Shown here: positions 51,954 through 59,992 of the stretch, in pieces
How positions within the stretch are numbered: the first letter of the stretch is position 1
Layout of the letters: the number at the start of each line of letters is the position of its first letter
Source: Bradyrhizobium sp. C9
GTDB taxonomy: Bacteria > Pseudomonadota > Alphaproteobacteria > Rhizobiales > Xanthobacteraceae
NCBI RefSeq assembly: GCF_002532045.1
Contig: NZ_NWTG01000018.1
Coordinates: 62,001 to 126,000, forward strand
Direction of reading: 5' to 3'
DNA: 64,000 bases
Program-made: the position numbers and the translations under genes
The notes under the pieces: model-generated
Databases searched by the model: none
What the model was told of the DNA's origin: nothing
What the model saw: only the letters and a program-made list of their open reading frames with translations

Positions 51954-52804
51954 CTCAGCGGCGCGCTCTGGCGCGGCTGCGCAGGCTCTCCACCTTGCGA
52001 CAAAGGTTGGGTGGATGGCCGATCGTCGCGCTGGCGCTTCGAGGTCCACGCGAAAAACGGGTAGGCCAGGAGCGCCAGATAGCTGGAGGGCATTGGATGA
52101 TCGACGCCGAATGCCGTGGGATCCTGCCCCTTCGGAAGGTAGGAGCTCCCGAACAGCACATCATAGAACGAGAACAGCCCGGCGAAGTTCTTGTCCCTGG
52201 CTGCCGCGTCGCTGCTGTGGTGCCAGTGATGAAATTCCGGCGACACCAGGACGTGGCGCAAAGGTCCATAGTTCAAGCGGACGTTGGCGTGAACCAGCCA
52301 GGCCTGCCAGTAGTAAACGAGCAGGTAGGTCGCGATCGATTCCGTGGAGAAGCCGAGCGCGTAAAGCGGAAACAGCGCGCCGGCCTTCATGAACATCACG
52401 TCGAGCGGGTGCTGATGAATCGCAGCGAGCCAATCCAATTCCTCGACCGCGTGATGAACGGAATGGATCTGCCACATGGCGGGCACGACGTGCAGGATGC
52501 GGTGCGTCCAGTAGACGCCGAGGTCTGCGATCAGGATCACAAGGGGCACTTGAACCGGATACGGAAGATCGCCGATCGCCTTTGTCACTGCCGCAGGCAG
52601 GATCGATTGATTGACCAGAATGGCCGCCGTCATGATGGCGATCACGCCGGCCAGCACCAGCCCGGCGTTGATGAACAGGAAGGCCATGTCGGTCAGCAGG
52701 CCACGCCTGAAAATCTTCTGAGGCCTCGCAGCGAACAGTCGCTCGAAAGGCACGAAGATCAAAACCGCCAGCAAAAGCTGAGTCAGTCCAAATAAATCGC
52801 GCAT
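51950..52804 (-). CDS. Sterol desaturase/fatty acid hydroxylase family protein
   Basis: The 284-residue membrane protein has four or five helices and the eight-histidine di-iron pattern: HRILH, HSVHHAVEELDW, and HHWHHSSDAAARDKNF preceded by HANVRL. These enzymes hydroxylate or desaturate lipid chains or sterol-like substrates at the membrane. C-terminal residues after about 255 are a low-complexity Pro/Gln/Ser tail. Confidence 0.9.
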   Translation of the reverse strand: MRDLFGLTQLLLAVLIFVPFERLFAARPQKIFRRGLLTDMAFLFINAGLVLAGVIAIMTAAILVNQSILPAAVTKAIGDLPYPVQVPLVILIADLGVYWTHRILHVVPAMWQIHSVHHAVEELDWLAAIHQHPLDVMFMKAGALFPLYALGFSTESIATYLLVYYWQAWLVHANVRLNYGPLRHVLVSPEFHHWHHSSDAAARDKNFAGLFSFYDVLFGSSYLPKGQDPTAFGVDHPMPSSYLALLAYPFFAWTSKRQRDDRPSTQPLSQGGEPAQPRQSAPLS

Positions 52805-52977
52805 TCAAAATGGCCACCTGAAATGGCGGTAGCCTATCACCTCGGCTCCCAACAGCGTCAAGCGGAAGGAAAGCGCACCTCAGAGGAGCGTTAATCGGCC
52901 CGGTTCCAGGTCGCCGGGCGCGGCAGGAAACCAAGCAATCGATCTGGCAAGTTCAATTGATTTGGGTGGTGCGCCGG

Positions 52978-53054
52978 TGGCGCGCTCGGAGAGATTCGAA
53001 CTCCCGACCCTCGGAATCGAAATCCGATGCTCTATCCAGCTGAGCTACGAGCGC
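52978..53054 (-). tRNA. tRNA-Arg (anticodon TCG)
   Basis: The minus-strand sequence folds as a cloverleaf: acceptor GCGCTCG/CGAGCGC, D arm GCTC...GAGC, anticodon arm TCGGA-TTTCGAT-TCCGA with TCG at positions 34-36, T arm GGGAG-TTCGAAT-CTCTC, discriminator G and an encoded CCA. It decodes CGA. The length is 77 bases with CCA. Confidence 0.95.
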
Positions 53055-53139
53055 GTTGCGGGTCGATTATCAGACTTGGGCTGTCGGGGCCAGCATGGAC
53101 GGCGCGGCGTCCGCGCGTCCCGCCGGCCTTCCTTTGAGC

Positions 53140-53424
53140 TCAGAAGCAGGGATGCCGGCGACGATCCTGGCCGACATAGGCGGCCGAGCCCTGGTAGCAC
53201 TTGTTGGTCGACGGGCCATCGTAATAGGCGAAGCTGCCGGCGGCCGGGCCCGGGCCGTAATTGTGCAGATAGCTGATGTGGTAGGGCAGGCCCCAATGCG
53301 CGTGGTGGTGATGCCGGTGGTGGCGCGGGGTGGCCGAGAGGTCGGCCGCGGCAGCCGGGGTGAGGGCCGGGATGGCCAGGGAAACGGTCACGGCGAGGGC
53401 GGCGAAAAGCTTGGTCTTGGTCAC
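53140..53424 (-). CDS. Small exported His-rich protein
   Basis: The 94-residue protein begins at GTG with AGGAGG eight bases before it. It has a signal peptide to about residue 27 (PAAAA/DL), then RHHRHHHHAHWGL, a Tyr/Gly-rich part and two cysteines in NKCYQGSAAYVGQDRRRHPCF. The histidine run suggests metal binding. Similar small BA14K-like exported proteins are typical of rhizobia. The frame is open further upstream, but the ribosome site decides for 53424. Confidence 0.7.
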   Translation of the reverse strand: MTKTKLFAALAVTVSLAIPALTPAAAADLSATPRHHRHHHHAHWGLPYHISYLHNYGPGPAAGSFAYYDGPSTNKCYQGSAAYVGQDRRRHPCF

Positions 53425-53646
53425 TGGCGGCCTCCTTGCATTCACGCTGGAATCGGCTTCCATGGCCGGTCCAAGGTCCTCTAGCGCTTCATTTAACCCG
53501 GAATCCGGCCAAAAGCTGCGGGAAATCAGTCACAGCGCGCCAAATTTTGCCTTTTTGGGGATGCTTAACGGATTGCCAACACAGTCCGGCCAGAGTCTTG
53601 CGGTCAGGTCCGCCCGGGCCGCCTTTCCCTCGGTTTCGAACATTCC

Positions 53647-54093
53647 ATGCGCATCACGCCCCTTGTCGCTTTGCTGCTCTCGGTTCTGGCGGTTACGCCA
53701 GCGCGGGCCGTTCTGCACATTACGCGCGACCATGGCGGCTATGTCGAGGAGTACAAGACCAAGTACAAGCAGATCCGCGACCGCCGCGAGCGCGTCGTGA
53801 TCGACGGCATCTGCAATTCGGCTTGCACGCTGGTGTTCGGCATCGTGCCGCTGAACAAGATCTGCGTGACGCCGAAGGCCAGCATCGGCTTCCACCAGGC
53901 CTATTACGACAAGGCCTTCACCTTCGGCATCAAGGTCACCAGCCTCGAGGGCACCTCCGACTTGATGTCCTATTATCCCGACACGGTGAAGGACTGGATC
54001 CGCCGCAATGGCGGGCTCACCACCGAGATGAAGAAGATCAAGAACGGCGTCGATCTCTGGAAGATCGTCGATCCCTGTCCGGAAGAGTGGTAG
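53647..54093 (+). CDS. Exported ClpP/crotonase-fold-like protein (COG3904-like)
   Basis: The 148-residue protein has a signal peptide (MRITPLVALLLSVLAVTPARA). The mature part contains VVIDGICNSACTLVFGIVPLNKICV...ASIGFHQAYYD, matching the C-x-SAC...GxHQ pattern of exported ClpP-like serine peptidases: Ser in SAC as nucleophile and His in FHQ as base. There are several cysteines. It is shorter than typical family members, so it may be a minimal version. The acidic partner is not evident. Confidence 0.7.
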   Translation: MRITPLVALLLSVLAVTPARAVLHITRDHGGYVEEYKTKYKQIRDRRERVVIDGICNSACTLVFGIVPLNKICVTPKASIGFHQAYYDKAFTFGIKVTSLEGTSDLMSYYPDTVKDWIRRNGGLTTEMKKIKNGVDLWKIVDPCPEEW

Positions 54094-54326
54094 GCGCGGG
54101 CGCTCGCGCGCTCCGGACCTTCCTCCAGCGCGGCTTTGTGTGCTTGCCGCGTGCGGCTAACGCCGCGATCTGAAACCCTACGGTCAGAACTTGGAACCGG
54201 CAGCACGGGCCATTCGTTTTGCTCATGATGCGTTCATCCTGATGATGCGATGGTGGTGCCGGGAGCGAGAGCGAGCTTCACGGCCGGAGCGGATCGGCCT
54301 TCGGCTCGCACGCACAGGAGGTTGTG

Positions 54327-54449
54327 ATGGCAACCAGGTCCAATCTTTCGAAGGCCGAACTCGCGCGCGGCGTTGCTGGCGCTGCGTCAGCGCTGGTGCT
54401 GAGCGCGCTCGTCCTGTTCGTCGCCGCACATCATCTGAGCGGCGGGTAG
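54327..54449 (+). CDS. Small single-pass membrane protein (40 residues)
   Basis: MATRSNLSKAELARGVAGAA is followed by a hydrophobic stretch (ASALVLSALVLFVAAHH) and LSGG-stop. An AGGAGG ribosome site lies eight bases before the ATG, which is the strongest support. It lies in an otherwise empty gap and is too short to be found by length-filtered ORF finders. Function unknown. Confidence 0.6.
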   Translation: MATRSNLSKAELARGVAGAASALVLSALVLFVAAHHLSGG

Positions 54450-54493
54450 GCCGGGCGGCGGGTCCGCCGGGCCAAGCCCAGTCCAAGTCCATA

Positions 54494-54631
54494 TCAGAGC
54501 AGAAAGGTCCCGATCAGGAGGCCGGCCGCAAATGCCCAAAGCCCGAGGGTGCAGGCCGATATGACCCGGACGAGATTACGCAGATCCACGTCCTGCCAGC
54601 TGCTGTGGGATCGATAGGTCAATGCAGGCAC
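54494..54631 (-). CDS. Possible small membrane protein (45 residues)
   Basis: Reading from a GTG at 54631 gives VPALTYRSHSSWQDVDLRNL followed by a membrane helix (VISACTLGLWAFAAGLLIGTFLL) to the stop. CGCAGGGG lies just upstream. The hydrophobic, well-bounded helix argues for a real product, but the start is weak. It faces the 40-residue ORF across 44 bases (convergent). Confidence 0.4.
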   Translation of the reverse strand: MPALTYRSHSSWQDVDLRNLVRVISACTLGLWAFAAGLLIGTFLL

Positions 54632-54785
54632 CCCCTGCGACGGTCGCCCTTGCTCTCCGCCGGGGAACCCTGTTCCCCATAGATGCCCAAATGAAGGCAA
54701 CGGCCGGTTGTGCCAATCACGCGTTTGCGATCCGTAGGCGCCGATTGGCAGCCTTCCTCGCCAGCCGGGACCGAGCCTGAGCCCC

Positions 54786-55595
54786 TCAGGCCGCGAAGGC
54801 CGAACCGCCGCCTTGCACGATGTCGCTGAGATATTTCGCCGGCGGCTTGCCGAGCGCCTTCTTGAACATGGTGATGAACGCGGTGACGGATTCATAACCG
54901 AGCGCAGTCGAGACCTGCTGAACGCTCGCGCCGGCCGACAGATCGCGCAGCGCGACGATCAAATGCAGCTGCTGGCGCCAGCGGCCGAACGTCAGGCCGG
55001 TTTCGCTCAGGACGAGACGCGCGAGACTGCTTTCGCTCATGGCCATACGGCCGGCCCATTCGGCCATTGTGCTTCGATCGGACGGATCGTTCGCGAGATC
55101 AGCCGCGATCCGTTGCAGGCGCGGTTCGGGCGAGATCGGCAAATGCAGCTGCTGGACCGGCATGCGCGGCAATTCGTTCAGCAGCAATTGCGCGATCAGC
55201 GTCGCCTCGCCGGCATCGTGCTGCTTGCGATCCGACAGCGCGACAATGAGCTCGCGGAGCAGCGGCGAGATCGACAGCGTGCAGCAGCGGTCGGGCAGGT
55301 CGGCGGCACCGGGCTCGATGAAGACGAAGAAGATCCGCGCATTGGCGGTTGCCATATTGGTGTGGCGCGTGCCGCCCGGGAGCCAGACGCCGCAATGCGG
55401 CGGTACCATCCAGAGTCCGTTCGGAACGCGGCACATCACGCCACCGCCGAGCGCAAACACCAGCTGTCCCTTGCGGTGCGCGTGCTCGGCCGCCTCGACC
55501 CTGTTCTCGGTGACGTCAAGGCGAACGGCGAGGGCCGGGGCCGCGACGTCATCCGGATCGAGATCCGGCCAAGGATAGCGAAGCTCAAAACCCAT
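54786..55595 (-). CDS. AraC-family transcriptional regulator (CynX-linked)
   Basis: The 269-residue regulator has a cupin-like N-terminal sensing domain (HAHRKGQLVFALGGGVMCRVPNGLWMVPP...HTNM). The C-terminal AraC HTH pair (about 165-260) reads MAEWAGRMAMSESSLARLVLSETGL and VQQVSTALGYESVTAFITMFKKALGKPPAKYL. It is divergent from the CynX/NimT-type MFS gene and probably controls it; the ligand may be the transported compound. Confidence 0.9.
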   Translation of the reverse strand: MGFELRYPWPDLDPDDVAAPALAVRLDVTENRVEAAEHAHRKGQLVFALGGGVMCRVPNGLWMVPPHCGVWLPGGTRHTNMATANARIFFVFIEPGAADLPDRCCTLSISPLLRELIVALSDRKQHDAGEATLIAQLLLNELPRMPVQQLHLPISPEPRLQRIAADLANDPSDRSTMAEWAGRMAMSESSLARLVLSETGLTFGRWRQQLHLIVALRDLSAGASVQQVSTALGYESVTAFITMFKKALGKPPAKYLSDIVQGGGSAFAA

Positions 55596-55711
55596 GGCGA
55601 AGCTGTAAATCCTTCGGGTGACTGAATTTAGCGATCAATAGAGCAGATATATAAATTCTTCCAGCAGCCAGGTCGATAGTTTCCGCGCGTGCAGATAGCC
55701 GGGAGCATGCG

Positions 55712-56905
55712 ATGACGATGATTGCGCCGATGCGGAATCTAGGCGGGCAGGGGCTCCTGGTCGCAGGCATCCTGTTGATCGCCTCGGCGCTCCGTGCGCC
55801 CATCACCGGCGTGGCGCCGATGCTCGGCATGATCCGCGAAAGCAGCGGGGTCACCGCGGCGGAGGCGGGGGTCCTGACGACGCTGCCCTTGCTTGCGTTC
55901 GCTGCGATCTCACCGGTTGCTGCCATCCTCGGGCGCAGGTGCGGCATGGAGCGGTCGCTGTTCGGCGCGCTGCTGGTTATCGCGGCCGGGATCGCGCTGC
56001 GCTCGTCCGGCCCGGTCTGGGCGCTGTTCGCCGGCACTGCGACCATCGGTGCCGGGATCGCTGTCGCAAATGTCCTGCTGCCGAGCCTGCTCAAGCGGGA
56101 CTTCCCGACCCGCATCGCCAGCCTGACGGGCGCCTACGCGATCACGTCTGCATTGGCCCAGGCGTTCGCATCCGTGGTGGCGATCCCGCTCGCCCTGTTG
56201 CCCGGATCGAGCTGGCACCTGTCGCTCGCGAGCACGCTGATCTTCCCGCTGGTGGCGCTGGTGGTCTGGGTTCCGCAACTGGGGATGCACTCGGCTCCGG
56301 CGATCGAGCCTGGCTCGCCGTCGCATCGCGGGCGGATCTGGCAGTCGCGGCTCGCCTGGCAGGTCACCGGCTTCCTCGGCCTGACCTCGCTGGTGTTCTA
56401 CATCATCGTCGGATGGCTGCCCGCCATCCTCGTGCAGGCGGGGTATTCAGCTGCGGCGGCGGGCACGCTGCACGGTGTGGCGCAATTGGCGACGGCGATT
56501 CCCGGCGTGATCCTTGGTCCGATGGTCCGGCGCATGAAGGATCAGCGCGGCATCGCGATCGCGGTATCGCTCGCGACCTGCATCTCGCTGCTGGGATTGT
56601 GGCAGCTTCCGTCGTTTGCGATGGCGTGGGTCGCGCTGTTCGGCTTCGGAGCGGGAGCTGCCTTCATCCTCGGTCTGACATTCGTCAGCCTGAGGACTGC
56701 GCGCAGCCAGCAGGCGGCGGCGCTGTCGGGCATGGCGCAATGCCTCGGCTACACGCTGGCGGCAGCGGGCCCGCCGCTCGCCGGACTTGCTCACGATGCG
56801 ACCGGAGGCTGGGAGGTCGCGCTCGTTTGTTGCGCCGTCGCGACTGCGCTGATGGCGGTGCTTGGCAACTTCGCGGGCCGCGCGACAACGGTCCAATCCT
56901 GCTAG
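55712..56905 (+). CDS. MFS transporter, CynX/NimT family
   Basis: The 397-residue protein has about twelve membrane segments. SALRAPITGVAPMLGMIRESSGVTAAEAGVLTTLPLLAFA and LKRDFPTRIASLTGAYAITSAL are CynX/NimT-type features. CynX-like proteins transport cyanate or nitro-imidazole-like compounds, but the substrate is unknown here. The divergent AraC gene and an AT-rich TATATAAAT stretch at about 55650 suggest regulated expression. An ATG at 55706 is out of frame. Confidence 0.9.
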   Translation: MTMIAPMRNLGGQGLLVAGILLIASALRAPITGVAPMLGMIRESSGVTAAEAGVLTTLPLLAFAAISPVAAILGRRCGMERSLFGALLVIAAGIALRSSGPVWALFAGTATIGAGIAVANVLLPSLLKRDFPTRIASLTGAYAITSALAQAFASVVAIPLALLPGSSWHLSLASTLIFPLVALVVWVPQLGMHSAPAIEPGSPSHRGRIWQSRLAWQVTGFLGLTSLVFYIIVGWLPAILVQAGYSAAAAGTLHGVAQLATAIPGVILGPMVRRMKDQRGIAIAVSLATCISLLGLWQLPSFAMAWVALFGFGAGAAFILGLTFVSLRTARSQQAAALSGMAQCLGYTLAAAGPPLAGLAHDATGGWEVALVCCAVATALMAVLGNFAGRATTVQSC

Positions 56906-57165
56906 TGGAGGCTGTACGGCACCCGCCGGGCCGCAGATGAATCGGCGGCTTGGGTGCAATTCGCTCAGAAATTCATGCTGAAAGTACGGAACCAGGGGTA
57001 GCCGGAAGAGCGGAACGCGCCGAAAGGCGGCAAAGAGCCACAGCAGCTTCTCCTGAAGCCTTCATACATGGTACTGCAATAACGAGAAAAGAGGATTTAT
57101 CATCTCCTTCTCAACGGCTATACTGGTTGCGGAAATTATTGGATGCAATCTTGCCGCAGTTTCAC

Positions 57166-57324
57166 ATGGTCTCAATTGCCCTTGCAGCTGGATTTGTTGT
57201 GCTGCTCGCAATTTGCGTGCGGGTGGCCTACCGCGCGGGCTTCCGTGAGGGGCGGGAAGTAGGGCAGACAGAGGGCTTTCAATTCTGCCAGTGGGGCATC
57301 GGTTCCGCCAAAAAAAGCCAGTAA
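57166..57324 (+). CDS. Small membrane-anchored hypothetical protein
   Basis: MVSIALAAGFVVLLAICVRV is a membrane helix, followed by a charged tail (YRAGFREGREVGQTEGF) of a 52-residue product. The frame is open from a TTG at 56950, which would add 72 residues, so the start is unsure. The surrounding DNA is visibly AT-richer than its neighbours. Nothing gives function. Confidence 0.4.
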   Translation: MVSIALAAGFVVLLAICVRVAYRAGFREGREVGQTEGFQFCQWGIGSAKKSQ

Positions 57325-57326
57325 AT

Positions 57327-57707
57327 GTGACGCCGAGACTTTCTTTCAATGTGCTTGTGCTGATTGGTTCTGCAGCATTTGTGCTCGCGTCGAGTGCGCT
57401 TCTTTACGCACTTCCACCCAGCCGGATCGATAGGCATCTTATCCGCGGCAGCTTTCGTCCTTACGAAGGCTTCGCGTATCTGAAACCCGTCAAGTACATC
57501 GACGGTGACCTCAGCGGTGCTCGGCTGTACGAGGACGACAAGCTCCTCGGACCGGCTGAAAGCGATCTACGGGAGATCGAGACAAAGGGTGATGGCCGGT
57601 TTTCGCTTCGGCGACACGCTTGGGAAGTTCATGGCGCGGTCCTGATGTTCTCGACAAGCGACAACACCGACCCGAACACCAACGGCAGGAAGTATCACCT
57701 CAGATGA
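57327..57707 (+). CDS. Membrane-anchored hypothetical protein
   Basis: The 126-residue protein from GTG has an N-terminal membrane anchor (VLVLIGSAAFVLASSALLYAL). Its soluble part, with FRPYEGFAYLKPVKYIDGDL and RFSLRRHAWEVHGAVLMFS, suggests a small beta-rich domain. It starts 2 bases after the stop of the preceding small ORF, so the pair may be translated together. A GTG at 57291 is an alternative. Codon use and base composition are less GC-rich than in neighbouring genes. Confidence 0.55.
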   Translation: MTPRLSFNVLVLIGSAAFVLASSALLYALPPSRIDRHLIRGSFRPYEGFAYLKPVKYIDGDLSGARLYEDDKLLGPAESDLREIETKGDGRFSLRRHAWEVHGAVLMFSTSDNTDPNTNGRKYHLR

Positions 57708-57748
57708 CGATCGGCGCCATGCGACGATCGAATCGAGACCCGCGCGGG

Positions 57749-58651
57749 TCACATGAAACCCGGATTGCGGGGCAGGTACTGGGCCCAATTGCCGAATTCT
57801 CGCGACGACATCAGCAGCATGGGACATTTGATCCGCATTCCGTGCGTCATCGCGGTATCAAGCGCCGCCTTGCTCGCACCAGGCAGGAATGCCGATATCC
57901 GTGACGCGCCGCTCCCGGCCGCCAGGTACAGCGCCGTTCTCAAGGCGGGACCTACCGCGTGCGGCTCCATCACTGCGAGCGGTCCGATATGACCACCGGC
58001 GTCCACGTAGACGTAGCCGATCCAGCCGTTTCCATCGTGGAGATCGAACCCGGTCGCCGCGCCGTCATCGATCAGATAGCGATGATGCTTTTCGCGCGAG
58101 ACACCAAGGATCCGCTGGTCTGCCTGCGCGAGGCGGCGCAGGGTCGAGGCCTCCGGCTTGAGCGGTGTGACGTCGTATTGGGGACCGTGCAAATGACCGA
58201 TCAACTGGTCGCGCGATGCACTGACACTGTAGATAGGGAATCGTGGAAGCAGTCCGTGACGGATGTAGAGCCCCTGCGATACCGTGTTGAAGCTGAAGGT
58301 GATGAGCACCCTGTTGGACGCGCCCGATTTCCCGGCGTGCTCGATCGTCCGCTTGATCAGTTCGTTGCCGATACTCCGCCCCTGCTGATCGGGCGACACG
58401 AACAGCTGCGCCAGAAACCACATGTCGCCGCAGACCCAGCTCCAGGCGAAGCCGAGGATCCGCTCGTTCTCCTCCGCCACCCAAAGACCATCGGGATCGT
58501 CCCTCATGGAAAACAATTGGAAATTGGGTGGAGACGAAACCGCCATCGGGCCGAAGCCGTGCCGTTCCGTGAGATCATTGATGCTGGAGACGACGAGGGC
58601 ATCGGCGAATTCCAGATCCTGTGGGCGTGCCGGCCGGCAAACCACTGACAT
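57749..58651 (-). CDS. GNAT acetyltransferase, tandem-domain type
   Basis: This is a 300-residue protein with an N-terminal GNAT domain (about 1-150: LFVSPDQQGRSIGNELIKRTIEHA with acetyl-CoA loop Q-x-x-R-x-I-G, then NTVSQGLYIRHGL). A second GNAT-like half (about 175-290) has WIGYVYVDAGGHIGPLAV and an ALDTAMTHGMRIKCPMLLMSS strand. The ATG at 58651 has a GGAGCAGCTC site. It lies 29 bases after the acyl-CoA dehydrogenase-like gene in the same operon. Confidence 0.83.
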   Translation of the reverse strand: MSVVCRPARPQDLEFADALVVSSINDLTERHGFGPMAVSSPPNFQLFSMRDDPDGLWVAEENERILGFAWSWVCGDMWFLAQLFVSPDQQGRSIGNELIKRTIEHAGKSGASNRVLITFSFNTVSQGLYIRHGLLPRFPIYSVSASRDQLIGHLHGPQYDVTPLKPEASTLRRLAQADQRILGVSREKHHRYLIDDGAATGFDLHDGNGWIGYVYVDAGGHIGPLAVMEPHAVGPALRTALYLAAGSGASRISAFLPGASKAALDTAMTHGMRIKCPMLLMSSREFGNWAQYLPRNPGFM

Positions 58652-58680
58652 GAGCTGCTCCGTTGGTGGCCGGATAATGG

Positions 58681-59889
58681 TCAAAACCTCGCCGTGCCGG
58701 GATCGAGCCCAAGCGCGAGCCGGCCGGCGGTGACGTAATTGTTCGGACTCATTGCGACATGCTTCGCGGCGGCGCGCACATCGCCGACCGCACGCTCCAG
58801 GGCGCAGGCCTCGAAGATGGCGATGGCGCCCGCGCTGGCGGCCAGCATCTCGGTGACGGACGTCGCAGTCTCCGCCGCATGTGCGTTGGCGATCCGGATA
58901 TCCGCGCGTGCCTCCACCAGCCGTCGGCCGCCCGTGTCGGTTGCGGCCATCAGTTCGGTCATGGCATCGGTCAGAAGCGCACGGGCGGCGCGAAGCATCG
59001 CTCTGGTCCGCCCGACCGTCGCCTGAACGATTTCGCGATCGCGGAGCGCAGCTCGGTTTTCGGAGCGGCCTTTGGCGAGCTCCGCGAACGAGGTCACGGC
59101 GCCGGACGCGATGCCGAGCGGCACCCCGCAGATGCTCCACGCGAACACAGATGACGGCGGCATGCGATAGAGCAGTCCGGGCTGGGTCGGTTGCAGCCCG
59201 AGAAAGGGATGGGCGTGAGCGGCCGGCACGAAGATATCCCGCGCCTCGAAATCGCAACTGCCGGTGCCGCGCAGTCCGGAAACATGCCAGTTGTCGAGGA
59301 CGGTGACATCCGCCCGCCCGAGATAGCAGCAGAGAAGCGGCGAAGCCGGATCGTCGGGCCTGACGCTGGCCAGCGCCATGAAGCGTGTCGCGTGATGCGC
59401 GCCGCTGCCGAACGGCCAGCGCCCGGAAAGCCGATAGCCGCCTGCGACGGCGGTCGCCGTGCCGACCGCGCCGGTTGCGCTTGCGACAAAGGCGCGCGGG
59501 TCGGCATACCACTCACGTGCGACGGCCTCATCGAGGTAGCCGCCGATCCGGCTCATGCCGGCGCCATTGCCGACGAGCCAGCCGACGGAGCCATCGAGCG
59601 CCGAGGCGGCTTCGACGACGCGCATGAAAGCGAAGGGAGACAGTTCGGGTCCGCCGAGCGCTTGCGGCAGCCACAGGCGGAATAGGCCGGCGTCCGCCAG
59701 CCCGGCGAAAACCGTGTCTGGCAACCGCCGTCCGCTGTCGAACGCGTTGCGCTGCGCAGCGATGAGCGGGGCCAGCGCCTGGACGGCCTCGAGCATGCGG
59801 CAGACGTGGGCGGGGTCGCCGGCATTCACTTCCGGACCTGGAGCGGCCGTCGGACCGTCCGCTTTCGCCGCATGGCCTGGATCGCGCAT
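58681..59889 (-). CDS. Acyl-CoA dehydrogenase-like flavoprotein (monooxygenase branch)
   Basis: This is a 402-residue flavoprotein-like enzyme with an ACAD fold: FRLWLPQALGGPELSPFAFMRVVEAAS in the N-terminal helices, GGYRLSGRWPFGSGAHHATRFMALASV in the middle strand domain, and a C-terminal helix bundle. The catalytic base Glu of dehydrogenases is not evident, which fits the HsaA/DszC-type flavin monooxygenase branch. The ATG at 59889 has GAGGAGAACC upstream; the open frame further upstream overlaps a divergent gene. It heads an operon with the GNAT gene. Confidence 0.85.
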   Translation of the reverse strand: MRDPGHAAKADGPTAAPGPEVNAGDPAHVCRMLEAVQALAPLIAAQRNAFDSGRRLPDTVFAGLADAGLFRLWLPQALGGPELSPFAFMRVVEAASALDGSVGWLVGNGAGMSRIGGYLDEAVAREWYADPRAFVASATGAVGTATAVAGGYRLSGRWPFGSGAHHATRFMALASVRPDDPASPLLCCYLGRADVTVLDNWHVSGLRGTGSCDFEARDIFVPAAHAHPFLGLQPTQPGLLYRMPPSSVFAWSICGVPLGIASGAVTSFAELAKGRSENRAALRDREIVQATVGRTRAMLRAARALLTDAMTELMAATDTGGRRLVEARADIRIANAHAAETATSVTEMLAASAGAIAIFEACALERAVGDVRAAAKHVAMSPNNYVTAGRLALGLDPGTARF

Positions 59890-59992
59890 CGGGTTCTCCT
59901 CGATGTTCAGCTCCGCTGCAGCCTGATCGTCCGCTTCCCCGAGGTCCTGAATCCGTTCCGAAAAAGTTGCAAAAAATGTAATCTCCGGAGCC

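Noticed and set aside
52978..53140. tRNA-Arg as an integration (attachment) site of a genomic island
   Set aside because: No integrase gene and no repeat of the tRNA 3' end is visible within the window.
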